Below are positions 55,193-64,000 of a DNA stretch of 64,000 nucleotides, in pieces. Made by a program: the position numbers and the translations under genes. The notes beneath the pieces are model-generated. The model searched no databases, had not been told where the DNA came from, and saw only the letters and a list, made by a program, of their open reading frames with translations. The stretch lies in NCBI RefSeq assembly GCF_000348985.1, contig NC_035926.1, positions 682,001 through 746,000 of the forward strand. Reading direction: 5' to 3'. The DNA comes from Huiozyma naganishii CBS 8797. Taxonomy: Eukaryota; Ascomycota; Saccharomycetes; Saccharomycetales; Saccharomycetaceae. Position 1 is the first letter of the stretch; each line of letters begins with the position of its first letter.

Positions 55193-56773
55193 ATGCAGGC
55201 GCCAGTGGTAGTAATGAACACGCAGCAGGAGAGGTCGCAGGGCAGGGAGGCGCAGGTGTCGAACATCGCTGCGGCGAAGGCGGTTGCGGACGTGATCAGG
55301 ACGTGTCTGGGCCCGAAAGCGATGTTGAAGATGTTGCTGGACCCGATGGGCGGGCTCGTGTTGACTAACGACGGCCACGCGATCCTCAGGGAAGTCGACG
55401 TTGCACACCCGGCGGCGAAGTCCATGATTGAGTTGTCCCGGACGCAGGACGAGGAGGTAGGTGATGGGACCACGAGTGTGATCATCCTTGCCGGGGAGAT
55501 CCTCGCTCAGTGTGCTCCCTACCTTGTAGAGAAGGGGATTCACCCGGTCGTGATCATCCGTGCACTCAAGACCGCTTTGGCGGACGCACTACAGGTCATT
55601 GACGAGGTCTCGAGACCCATCGACACAGAGAACGAGCCCGCGATGTTGCAACTGATTAAGGCAGCGATCGGGACCAAGTACGTGAATATGTGGTCCCAGA
55701 AGATGTGTCAGCTTGCCCTAAAGGCAGTCACCACGGTTAGAGACCCAGCCAGCGGAGAGATCGACACGAAACGGTACGTCCGCGTGGAGAAGATCCCAGG
55801 TGGAGAGGTCACGGACTCGAAAGTGCTCCGCGGGGTTCTACTCAACAAGGACGTCGTACACCCAAAGATGACTCGCCGTGTTGAGTCCCCTCGGGTCGTA
55901 CTGCTTGACTGCCCGTTAGAGTACAAGAAGGGAGAGTCCCAGACAAACATTGAGATCACAAACGAGGCCGACTGGAACAGGATCTTACAGATCGAGGAGG
56001 AACAGGTAAAGGCCATGTGTGAGCAGATCTTGGCCGTGTCCCCGACAGTGGTCATCACGGAGAAGGGCGTCTCGGACCTTGCACAGCATTACCTCCTACG
56101 TGGCGGTTGCTCAGTTCTCCGTAGAGTCAAGAAATCCGATAACAACAGACTCGCTAGAGTCACAGGCGCAACTATCGTCAACAGGACAAGCGACCTCAAG
56201 GAGTCCGATGTCGGTACCAAGTGCGGACTCTTCAACGTGGAACTTATTGGTGACGAGTACTTCACCTCGATCGGGGACGCCACTGACCCGGGCGCATGCA
56301 CGGTCATCCTACGCGGTGGATCCAAGGACATCCTAAATGAGATCGACAGGAACTTGCAGGACGCAATGGCAGTGACCCGTAACGTCTTTCTCTCACCCTC
56401 ATTGTCCCCCGGTGGTGGCGCCACAGAGATGGCCGTCTCTGTTCGCTTGGCCGAGAAATCGAAGCAATTGGAAGGTATCCAACAGTGGCCATACCAAGCG
56501 GTCGCAGACGCCATGGAATGCATCCCACGTACCCTGATCCAGAACGCTGGTGGTGACCCGATCAGAGTGCTTTCGCAACTGAGAGCACGCCACTCCGCGG
56601 GAGAACACACCGTCGGTATCAACGGGGATTCGGGGAAAGTCACAGATATGGTCGAGTACGGTATCTGGGAACCAGAAGTCATCAAACAGCAGAGCATCAA
56701 AACGGCAATCGAGTCCGCGTGTCTATTGCTAAGGGTCGACGATATCGTGAGTGGTGTTAGAAGACAGGAGTAA
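55193..56773 (+). CDS. CCT3: TRiC/CCT chaperonin subunit gamma (Cct3)
   Basis: Cct3 is one of eight subunits of the cytosolic chaperonin that folds actin and tubulin. The ATG at 55193 (MQAPVVVMNTQQERSQGR) gives 526 residues (about 534 in S. cerevisiae). ATPase motifs are TCLGPKAMLKMLLDPMGGLVLTNDG, GDGTTSVIILAGE near residue 91 and GGGATEMA. The nucleotide-binding end GINGDSGKVTDM and the C-terminal ILRVDDI-like LLRVDDIVSG follow. It is divergent from MRPS35 and convergent with BUB1. In S. cerevisiae it is YJL014W, so a synteny break lies here. Confidence 0.97.
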   Translation: MQAPVVVMNTQQERSQGREAQVSNIAAAKAVADVIRTCLGPKAMLKMLLDPMGGLVLTNDGHAILREVDVAHPAAKSMIELSRTQDEEVGDGTTSVIILAGEILAQCAPYLVEKGIHPVVIIRALKTALADALQVIDEVSRPIDTENEPAMLQLIKAAIGTKYVNMWSQKMCQLALKAVTTVRDPASGEIDTKRYVRVEKIPGGEVTDSKVLRGVLLNKDVVHPKMTRRVESPRVVLLDCPLEYKKGESQTNIEITNEADWNRILQIEEEQVKAMCEQILAVSPTVVITEKGVSDLAQHYLLRGGCSVLRRVKKSDNNRLARVTGATIVNRTSDLKESDVGTKCGLFNVELIGDEYFTSIGDATDPGACTVILRGGSKDILNEIDRNLQDAMAVTRNVFLSPSLSPGGGATEMAVSVRLAEKSKQLEGIQQWPYQAVADAMECIPRTLIQNAGGDPIRVLSQLRARHSAGEHTVGINGDSGKVTDMVEYGIWEPEVIKQQSIKTAIESACLLLRVDDIVSGVRRQE

Positions 56774-56876
56774 CCCGCTTTGAGTAGAGACTCTGCCCCC
56801 ATATAGTACATCTCTTTTTATACACACTCATACAGTTGATACACAACTTTCAAACAAACTGGACACTTGGCCCTAT

Positions 56877-59528
56877 CTATATAGATAGCTCTTTACCCAA
56901 GTTTGTAACCAGCAGTTGTAACTCCCTTAAAGTCTTGACACCAGACAGGTACTCCTCGATGGGTAGTCGCAGTACACGCAACTTCGCGACCGCGGGGAGA
57001 TCGTAGTTCCCACTGTTCAAAAGAGTATCGAAGAGTGGCACCCACAGGTCCGTCTGCCAGTACCTTTTCAAGCTGTGCCGCAGTTTTACTTTACCGCTGG
57101 GCAGTTGCTCAGTTTCAATTACAGTGCCAAACAACATCAGGTGGATGATCCCAGCAAGACCAAAATAATCAGCTTCATAACTCCAGGGATCACCAGCGCG
57201 CATCTCGGTACAGTCCTGCTGATCCGTGTGCCAGTCCGCTTTAAATTTCGTGCCCGGTGGAAGCAAAGTCATGTCGAATGACCTCCCAAAATCAATAAGG
57301 TATATCCCGTTCCTATCCATACTAGTGTCCCCCTCAGAATCGTATACGCTCAAAGCCCGCTCAGCGTCAAATCGTATCATACAATTGTCTGGCTTCAAAT
57401 CCCCGTGTATGATGCCAATACGGTGTATCGCTTCAACGGCCTTCATCAACTCAACAGTCAAGTATAAACATAAGTGTTCCTCAATGTGCCCACCGTTCCT
57501 GTACTCCTCACCGTACTTGTTCGCAAGGTCCAGTATGGTCCCCTGCTGCGCATAGTTCAACACAAGGTAACTTTCATCAAGGAAATAGTGCAGAGAATGC
57601 GCAGTGATTATAGATCGCACAGCATCCGAATCATGCAATCTGGTCTCAACTTGCTTTAGTATGTAGTACTCCCACAAGTTTGCTGGTTTTTCCACTTTTA
57701 AAGCTTGTAGAGCGCCGGTGTCGGATTCGGCAAGATACACCGTACCGTAACCGCCTTCGCCCAGGATCCCCTGAATGGAATATGAATCGCCAGTAGATTG
57801 AAACGTTACCATCGGAGTCCTGCTGTTTCCGCCAGAGGAAATTTTGTTGCGAATCTTATGTAATTGGGCACTCTTGCTTAACGCATAACTGTAACCGTGG
57901 AAAGTTCTGTATTTCTTTAACGGCGGTGATATTTGAATTATTAAACGTTCCCGCAGTGCCGGGTCCAAGGGATGCTCGATTATACTCGCATTTTCGGTAG
58001 TCACCACTGGTTGAGAGACGAAGGGTGAACTTTGAGAGTTGAGATGTAACGGTTTCCTCGGGGGTGTTCCGTTATGTATTGAATTTTCCGTACGTTCTAC
58101 TATTGGCGTCATGTTTAAGATGCTATCTGTTGTACGGTGGCGAACAGGCTCAGCTGCTGGTTCAGCTTTTTCCACGATCTTGTTTGTTGGAGGCTTTACC
58201 TCCGTTAGATCATCAATGTTATTTCTAGACACGTCTTGGGTATAGTTTTCATAAATAGCAAATTTGTTCTCTGTGTTGGTGGCATCGTCGTTTTCATCAT
58301 TGCCTTCGTAGTTTTGATTGAACATCGAAAACACCTCATTTATTGCATCTTTTGAAAATAATGTCACAGTTGTGGTTGGTGAATGTGGTCTCTTCATTAA
58401 TGTAGAGTCATTTGCACCGTTTTCGTCATTCAGGCGCAGGATCGAAGTCTGGGTTATATTCTTAAATTGGTTGTTCAATTCGGAGCTGTTAACTTCAGGT
58501 GAAGCGACCCGCTGTTTTACTTCATTACGCGGAGGCTGAGAATCAGGGAGGACCATCGTTTCTACTATCTTCAAAACTTTCCTCCTTTTCTGAGAAGGGC
58601 TGGTACTCCTTTTGTCGTATAGATCTCTTTTCTTGGCTAAGATCTGCTCGATGCTAAACTCCTCTCCATTTTGAGTGTACAGAAGATTAAAGTTACAATC
58701 TATCCTCTCTGGTTTCCGGTTCGGGAGTTTCACAATTTTGTAAATTGGGTTTTCCCTTTCCCCTTCCTTGATACTTGATAGCGGTTCAAGATTGGTATTG
58801 ACCCGTAGCATATGTGGCTCGTCGTCTTCCGCATCTTTAAAGATTGGTAATTTATCAATTGTTTTAAAGGACGCGCTACAAGAACCGTTCTTCAAGAATT
58901 TTGGTTCCATCGTATGGTTAAAGAGATGTTGCACGGTCGCCAAAGGCTCAAGCTCTTTCAACTGAGGAGCAGCATTTTGGAGTTTCTCCTTCAGCTTTTC
59001 AGTGTTCTTCTTCAGTCTCTTGGATGGTCTCGCGTTCCTTTCTAAGCCAACGCGTAAGATCAGATAGCATTCATCCACTTTACCCAACTGAAACAGTAAT
59101 TGGGCAAATTCTTCATAGAACAGCGCTAATTTGGAACCAATATGCCGCCTCCACATAAACACAAAATGTCTCTCGCATTCTTCAAGGTCGTGTTGAACCA
59201 CATAGGCGTTGATGTAATGTAACCACACTTTCAGAAACCTGGGGTCATTGTAGTATGTGTCTATGTTCATAATATACAGAAGACATCTTTCCAGCAGCGA
59301 CTGCAACTGGTCGTTACCCCCCTCGCCACTATTCAGTGACAGCAACCAATTGATGTAGTCTATAAACAACTCCAATGGATCATCCATTTCCTCCAACTCA
59401 TCCAATAACTTCTGCTCGAATTGAAGTTTCCGCTCGTTGTGCAGTCCGGAATCAAAACGACTCAGAGCCCGACCCCGACCCATGCGTGAGTACACCTCCC
59501 CATTATATGGTGCGGCATGCGAGGCCAT
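56877..59528 (-). CDS. BUB1: Spindle-checkpoint kinase Bub1
   Basis: Bub1 is the kinetochore kinase that recruits the checkpoint machinery and phosphorylates histone H2A. The ATG at 59528 gives 883 residues (about 1021 in S. cerevisiae). The N-terminal TPR domain is seen as DDPLELFIDYINWL and DPRFLKVWLHYI. A GLEBS-like Bub3-binding motif (TVTLFSKDAINEVFSMFNQ) lies mid-protein, and the C-terminal kinase has GEGGYGTVYLAE, HGDLKPDN and LIDFGRS. I see no KEN box, which argues against Mad3. A TATATATAA on the minus strand about 45-55 bases upstream of 59528 lies inside a longer open frame, supporting this start. Confidence 0.95.
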   Translation of the reverse strand: MASHAAPYNGEVYSRMGRGRALSRFDSGLHNERKLQFEQKLLDELEEMDDPLELFIDYINWLLSLNSGEGGNDQLQSLLERCLLYIMNIDTYYNDPRFLKVWLHYINAYVVQHDLEECERHFVFMWRRHIGSKLALFYEEFAQLLFQLGKVDECYLILRVGLERNARPSKRLKKNTEKLKEKLQNAAPQLKELEPLATVQHLFNHTMEPKFLKNGSCSASFKTIDKLPIFKDAEDDEPHMLRVNTNLEPLSSIKEGERENPIYKIVKLPNRKPERIDCNFNLLYTQNGEEFSIEQILAKKRDLYDKRSTSPSQKRRKVLKIVETMVLPDSQPPRNEVKQRVASPEVNSSELNNQFKNITQTSILRLNDENGANDSTLMKRPHSPTTTVTLFSKDAINEVFSMFNQNYEGNDENDDATNTENKFAIYENYTQDVSRNNIDDLTEVKPPTNKIVEKAEPAAEPVRHRTTDSILNMTPIVERTENSIHNGTPPRKPLHLNSQSSPFVSQPVVTTENASIIEHPLDPALRERLIIQISPPLKKYRTFHGYSYALSKSAQLHKIRNKISSGGNSRTPMVTFQSTGDSYSIQGILGEGGYGTVYLAESDTGALQALKVEKPANLWEYYILKQVETRLHDSDAVRSIITAHSLHYFLDESYLVLNYAQQGTILDLANKYGEEYRNGGHIEEHLCLYLTVELMKAVEAIHRIGIIHGDLKPDNCMIRFDAERALSVYDSEGDTSMDRNGIYLIDFGRSFDMTLLPPGTKFKADWHTDQQDCTEMRAGDPWSYEADYFGLAGIIHLMLFGTVIETEQLPSGKVKLRHSLKRYWQTDLWVPLFDTLLNSGNYDLPAVAKLRVLRLPIEEYLSGVKTLRELQLLVTNLGKELSI

Positions 59529-59927
59529 GTGTATCCCCTCTCTGCCCGCCCAAACTAATGAACTGCGGCTGTTTATATATATAAGCAAATTACTGATTTC
59601 ATTATTTTTACTCTTAAATTGTAGGGCGGTTCGTTCGCCAAAGACATTGACGGTTTGAAAAGAGGTTGCATTGCAATATCCCACGTGAATGTGAACTACT
59701 GGGCCATTTATTTAACAGTTGTTGTGTACATATAGTGATTTGGGAGTAATTTTAATCTTTTCTTCATGATTTTCTTGCATTTCTGTCGTGTTTCGCCTAA
59801 AGCTCGTCGTATTTTTATTAAAGGGCCCAGATCATGGGATATTGTTGAATATAGAAAATGAATATGATAAGGGTGATAAGATATCATCATAGGCATAAAC
59901 AGAACACACACTTGATAAAAGACACAA
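59529..59927. promoter_or_regulatory. BUB1 promoter and flank of a copia relic
   Basis: The TATATATAA box near 59573-59583 (minus strand) is the best candidate core promoter for BUB1. Beyond that the sequence is AT-rich with no recognised gene. Confidence 0.45.
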
Positions 59928-60125
59928 ATGTTAACGAGACGAATAATGATGTCACAAGTGTGGAAGTATCCACTACAGTAAGAAAGCGAAGAGCCACACC
60001 ATTGACTTTAAGCAAATTCTCACATATATAAAGCCTAGCTACCTCGAATGAATTGATCCTTCTTTCTGTTACAATATAGAAGAGATCATCGAACCTTATA
60101 CTTATATAGTATAAATAAGAAGTCA
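59928..60125 (+). repeat. Possible 5' LTR of the copia relic
   Basis: The segment starts TGTTAACGAG and includes TATATAAAGC near 60023, a fitting LTR promoter. It ends around AAGTCA, about 36 bases before the gag ATG. No second copy is in the window to confirm its limits, and no clear primer-binding site follows. Confidence 0.4.
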
Positions 60126-60161
60126 ACTTTGCCTAAGTCATCTCTCAATCTCTACTTAAAA

Positions 60162-61473
60162 TGGATAGTCACGGCGAAAAGACAATATCCAACATGGTAG
60201 CACCTTACCGGTTACCACTGGGCCACAGGCCAGTGCGGTCAAAGATCCAAGAACCATTGATATTTCCCAATCCTCTTCTACTATTCTGAAAACAAAAGCT
60301 TCCACTGCAAACAACCCCGATGACTTAGCTGGCTAAATCGGCAACCTAAACATCGAGTTTGACAGCTTCCATTTGACTTCTGAAAATGAAAATCATAAGA
60401 CCAATCCAAACATTGGTCCTCACCACAACATGGCTGGTTCGTCCAACGCTGGATCCACTGCAACTCCTCCGCTTGGCCATGTTCCTACAAACTCAACTCC
60501 TCCAAATATTAACCAATTTCCCCATTCAGGGCATGTGCCACAGCATTTTATTATCCTCCATACCAGCAGATGCCACCTGCCAATTATGGGCCATACCCAT
60601 ATCAGCAACAACAGGCATACAGTGTTTATGGACCTTCATCGTCAATGATCAGCGTACCAATTGCTGATCCAAACATTCCTAATGCCCTGAACCCGACGTT
60701 TCCTAACAACCTCTCAGTGATCACTAGCTCCAGAGGTTTTGACCATTGGATACAGCAGTTGATCAACCACCTAAAGAATCAAGTTTACAGCGACCTGAAT
60801 CCCGACAGATACGGCAATACTAAGCGTTATGCCACTGATGGAGAAGAACTCGGTATTACCTCGATATTCACTCATTATGTGAAGAAGGAATATTATCCTT
60901 CATGGATCCCAAAGATGAAGGACACCGAGTTATCCGAATACGACATTATTCAAAATGCCATGACCCAGGTACATCAGAAAGACTGATCCTGGAAATACAG
61001 TATGGCAATTAGCCCGACTCAAATTTGAGCCGGATGAACCCGCTATCATTTTTGTAGGACGTGTTAAACGTCTTATAAGAAACCTTCCATCAGAAATGTT
61101 GGTAACGTTGGACACATTTCTGAAAAATACAATACTGGATGTATTGCACGGTCCTTACGAATCGACCAAACTGCACTTCCGGTCTCTAACATCATTTTAT
61201 TCAATTGATGACCTCCTTTATAGGATTCAAACTACCTATGATATTCAACAAAACACTCCTAGACAACGTTCAAACGTGTCTGGAACACAGAGGACACCAG
61301 TGCACACACCTACAACGGCCTATTGCTACAAATGCAACAGAGCAGGCCATTTTGCAGCAAACTGCACTTCTGCCAGAACAAGCGGCAGACCCAATCTAAC
61401 ACTAGACGTGGTACCTCATCTCGCGGATAGTCCCGTGGACAGTCACGCCGTACCACCGACCACGTGTCTTTAA
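60162..61473 (+). pseudogene. copia-type gag, frameshifted
   Basis: The frame opens MDSHGEKTISN at 60162 and soon breaks. Further segments lie at about 60370-60540, 60570-60986 and 61096-61473. The parts include a Tyr/Gln/Pro-rich stretch (PYPYQQQQAYSVYG), the capsid-like FDHWIQQLINHLKNQ and FYSIDDLLYRIQTTYD. A CCHC zinc knuckle, CYKCNRAGHFAANC, lies at 61324-61365. Ty1 and Ty2 of S. cerevisiae lack a knuckle, so this belongs to a different copia lineage. Confidence 0.82.
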
Positions 61474-62989
61474 GCCAGCAGTCATCCGACCAGGACCCAG
61501 AGAGGTTGGTTCCGGATGACTATTACCTTAGACATCCTTCACTCCCACGGATGGACACTAAACAATTTTTTTTAATTGACACAGGGGCAGCCATCACTGT
61601 CGTAAACAACAAAAGTTTGTTACACGACATTCACCCATCGACAACGAAGATCTCAATAGCATCGAGTGCTAACCACAACATACCGTTCACCCATGAAGGT
61701 ATCGTTATCCTCCGTTTGTCCGATGACTCGACTATCAGGATCTTGGCATTCTATGCTCCAACCATGACGAACAATTTGCTCAGCATGCACGATTTAGAAC
61801 AAAACGGCCTGTTCCTGGACACAAGAATGAACATTTTGTATTCCACGAACCAAACCGCCAAAGCACATGTTATTATGCATGACTCGTTCCGCTGGCTATC
61901 TTTCCGTCATATAGTCTTCCCACCCAATGTCCCACCAGAAACGGTCAATTCTCTCCTCACAAAACGCGCTTATCCATAGACTACTTGGTCATATCAATGT
62001 TCAGTCGCTTTACAAATCCATTAAGAATAAAACATTCCAACACCTCGAACTTTCCGACATCGACTGGGGCAACCTAGCTCAGTTCCAATGTGTGGACTCT
62101 CTACAAGGCAAAAGTCGTCAACACTCACATATCGTTGGTTCCAGAGTCAAACATCAAGAAAAATATTCAAACTTCGAATATATCCACTCCGATTTACTGG
62201 GACAGATCTCTTCTCCGAGCACGAACACTAAGGCGTGGTTCATCTCATTTACTGATGAAGCCATCAGATACCGCTGGGTCTACAAAATAACCGACAAGCG
62301 TGACACTACCATCCTACATATCCTAAAATCATTGATTGACTACATCCGCAATCAATTCAAAGGAAATGTACTGGCTTTCCAATTCGACCGGGGCAGTGAG
62401 TTTACGAACAACATTGTCCGCACCTATCTCGCTGAAAAGGGTATATCCACATTCTACACCTCCGTAGGTGACCACCAAGCTAACGGGGTAGCCGAACGTC
62501 TCAATCTAACGTTAATGAACGACTGCCGCACTCTGCTGAAAACTACCAATCTACTTTACCACTTATGGTTCTACGCTGTCCAATTTGCCACTCTGCTCAA
62601 AAACTCAGTCTACAACGACACTTTACAATCTTCTGCTCGTGCCAAAGCTGGTCTACCCGGAAGGGACATCAAAAATATCCTTCCATTCGGACAACCTGTC
62701 ATAGCGCACTTCACGAAGCTTAAAACAGAGCTAAAATATCGTGGTGAACAAGGATTCGCCCTTGTCCCTTCTTCCAACTCATATGGCTATCAGATTTACA
62801 TACCTGACTGAGGTAGTAGTTGACACCACTAAATATGCTGTTATTCGCTCAAACATTCAAATCAATTCCAACGAAGACTACGATGACACCATCTTTGACG
62901 ATGCTATCAACCAACTTACCGACGCTATTGAACATACCACTGTTAACAATTCCGACAAACGTATCACTTCCTTTATGTCAGAGCATTAA
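61464..62989 (+). pseudogene. copia-type pol: protease and integrase only
   Basis: Protease has FFLIDTGAAITVVNN near 61566. Integrase follows after a frame change near 61950, with the zinc-module His pair HRLLGH, then HSDLLGQ, FQFDRGSEFTN and HQANGVAERLN carrying the expected catalytic residues. Another frame change lies near 62805. The sequence ends at a stop at 62987-62989 in a polar stretch (FMSEH). The downstream polymerase half is missing. Confidence 0.87.
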
Positions 62990-63583
62990 CTCAAATGAAT
63001 AAAGGAGGCAATGGCCCAATCTCTTAGTCCGCATTGCACAACGTTTCAAATAGAGATAAAAGGACAGAACTGGCTGAATGACGTGTAGTGATTAGTTTTC
63101 ATGTTTAACCAATCCGAAAGGTAGAGCCACCAACGTTTAACTTAGTGAAAAGTAACGGGAGAAGAATGATCCTCAGTGGTAAAGCATCAACAATGTATGT
63201 CTCTACCACCCAACCGGGAAGTATTATGATTATATATGATCGTATACCACTGGTCCACCACTATGCCTCGGAAATTCTCTGCACTGGGACGTAATTCTTC
63301 CAATGAATTTCCGTACTAGCGCTGCTATGTTGGATAGAGTGGGGCCTTGAGGTGGACTATGTATATCTTAGCCTGGGAGGGTCTTCCAGCAGACGGTCTG
63401 TGCCAGACGCCGGAAGCTTCTCGCTGATATGAAACACACAGTAGAAACACGTAGTAGAAGAACATAAAGTGCGGTGACAAACTTTCACTTTTTATAGTTC
63501 TGCAAGCAATATCACATTGTACGCTAGAATGGAATTCTGTATCCAACATTGGATGATGACTATCTGATATTCTGTACACACAA
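62990..63583. other. Non-coding stretch after the copia relic
   Basis: No reverse-transcriptase motif, LTR pair or host gene is seen. A minus-strand ORF of 84 codons at 63325-63579 has no recognisable feature. Confidence 0.45.
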
Positions 63584-63800
63584 TTATACGAGTTACATCA
63601 GTTGTACTTGGTTGACTAAGTCATATTCAGAGACGGTATTGAAAGATGCTGGTGCAGATACCATGCTCAGCATAATATGGCCATCCGCATGTCTCGAGTG
63701 GGTGTCCTTGCATGACAAGATCATAACAGATCACAGTACTGTAATTGAGACGATAACGGGCCATGAGTCCATTTCCAAGGGGCAGACTCTTAATATCAAT
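63584..63800 (+). repeat. Degenerate coding relic, right copy of the pair
   Basis: This copy lies within an open frame (63549-63830) and aligns with 1933-2180. In the shared frame it reads ACLEWVSLHDKII, then TVIE and ESISKGQT. The left copy has many conservative changes, consistent with past selection on a protein. The family is unknown to me. Confidence 0.5.
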
Positions 63801-64000
63801 ATCCTCATATCTTCTCGATTGATATTTTGAAAATTACTTCTCCAGTACATTATTATACGTGCCTACGTAGCATAAACCATAGAGTATTACAGTTTTTTGG
63901 GGGGACTATGATACTTGAATGTCCTGCCGTGGCTCAATTTCGGTAACACCCCCAGGTTATCAGCAGGTTATCAGATAAGTTGCACTCACTAGTTATGGGG
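63801..64000. other. Right-edge sequence without recognised feature
   Basis: It holds a G/C-poor stretch with CCCAGGTTATCAGCAGGTTATCAG, a short direct repeat of AGGTTATCAG at about 63953-63975. No gene is seen. Confidence 0.4.

Larger units (their letters stand above)
59928..62989 (+). mobile_element. Ty1/copia-type retrotransposon relic, 5' half
   Basis: The relic holds a possible LTR, a gag with zinc knuckle, a protease and an integrase in the order gag-protease-integrase, which is diagnostic of the copia class (Pseudoviridae). The reading frame breaks at least six times. Coding similarity stops a short way after the integrase, and I see neither reverse transcriptase nor RNase H before the window end. 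It lies outside any visible tRNA gene. Confidence 0.88.

Noticed and set aside
55027..55485. N-terminal extension of MRPS35 by 153 codons
   Set aside because: It overlaps the start of CCT3 antisense and lacks mitochondrial protein features; the family length and the ATG at 55026 agree.
1..64000. CRISPR arrays, rRNA genes or bacterial-type operons
   Set aside because: No regularly spaced repeats, rRNA motifs or prokaryotic gene layout were seen; the DNA is yeast nuclear.

Overview
The window is nuclear DNA of a budding yeast of the family Saccharomycetaceae. Almost every gene is a compact, apparently intron-free ORF whose product I recognise as the orthologue of a named Saccharomyces cerevisiae protein. 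The gene blocks keep S. cerevisiae neighbours: YGL161-YGL169, YIR002-YIR009, YIL002-YIL007, and YGR165-YGR173 in exact reverse order. The blocks are joined differently from S. cerevisiae, and tRNA genes are flanked by Ty-type LTR debris. A Kazachstania/Naumovozyma-like species is plausible, but species cannot be fixed from the sequence alone. All orthologue calls come from reading the proteins and from remembered family knowledge; no search was run.

Layout. 1-11.6 kb: SUA5 (cut by the left edge), tRNA-Gly, YIP5, SUT1, RAD54, YRB30 (interrupted by an in-frame stop) and CUP2, a rearranged YGL16x block. 11.6-18.3 kb: a second tRNA-Gly(GCC) with a decayed Ty3/gypsy element abutting its 5' flank, then about 1.5 kb of LTR-derived and duplicated non-coding DNA. 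18.3-37.5 kb: YJU2, IST3, AIM21, MPH1, tRNA-Val, NAS2, YIA6, EPS1, BET1, a small ORF, INP51 and tRNA-Glu. 37.8-56.8 kb: a GC-rich, densely packed stretch with EGH1, PRI1, PRE1, MSL1, RBG2, YIP1, MSM1, PSD2, LSO2, PUS6, CLC1, TRS65 (one frameshift), MRPS35 and CCT3. 56.9-64 kb: BUB1, then a Ty1/copia relic (gag, protease and integrase, no reverse transcriptase) and a sequence homologous to one near the left end.

Functionally this is ordinary housekeeping content: DNA repair and replication (RAD54, MPH1, PRI1), splicing (YJU2, IST3, MSL1), ER-Golgi traffic (YIP5, YIP1, BET1, TRS65, CLC1, EPS1), proteasome (PRE1, NAS2), lipids (SUT1, INP51, EGH1, PSD2), translation and tRNA modification (SUA5, PUS6, MSM1, MRPS35, RBG2, LSO2), chaperonin (CCT3) and spindle checkpoint (BUB1). 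The genes are not a single pathway. I did not find an obviously novel multi-gene system. The interest lies in the retroelement landscape around the two tRNA-Gly genes, the interrupted YRB30, a run of homopolymer-associated frameshifts, a few readable regulatory sites, and relics of one unknown coding sequence near both ends of the window.
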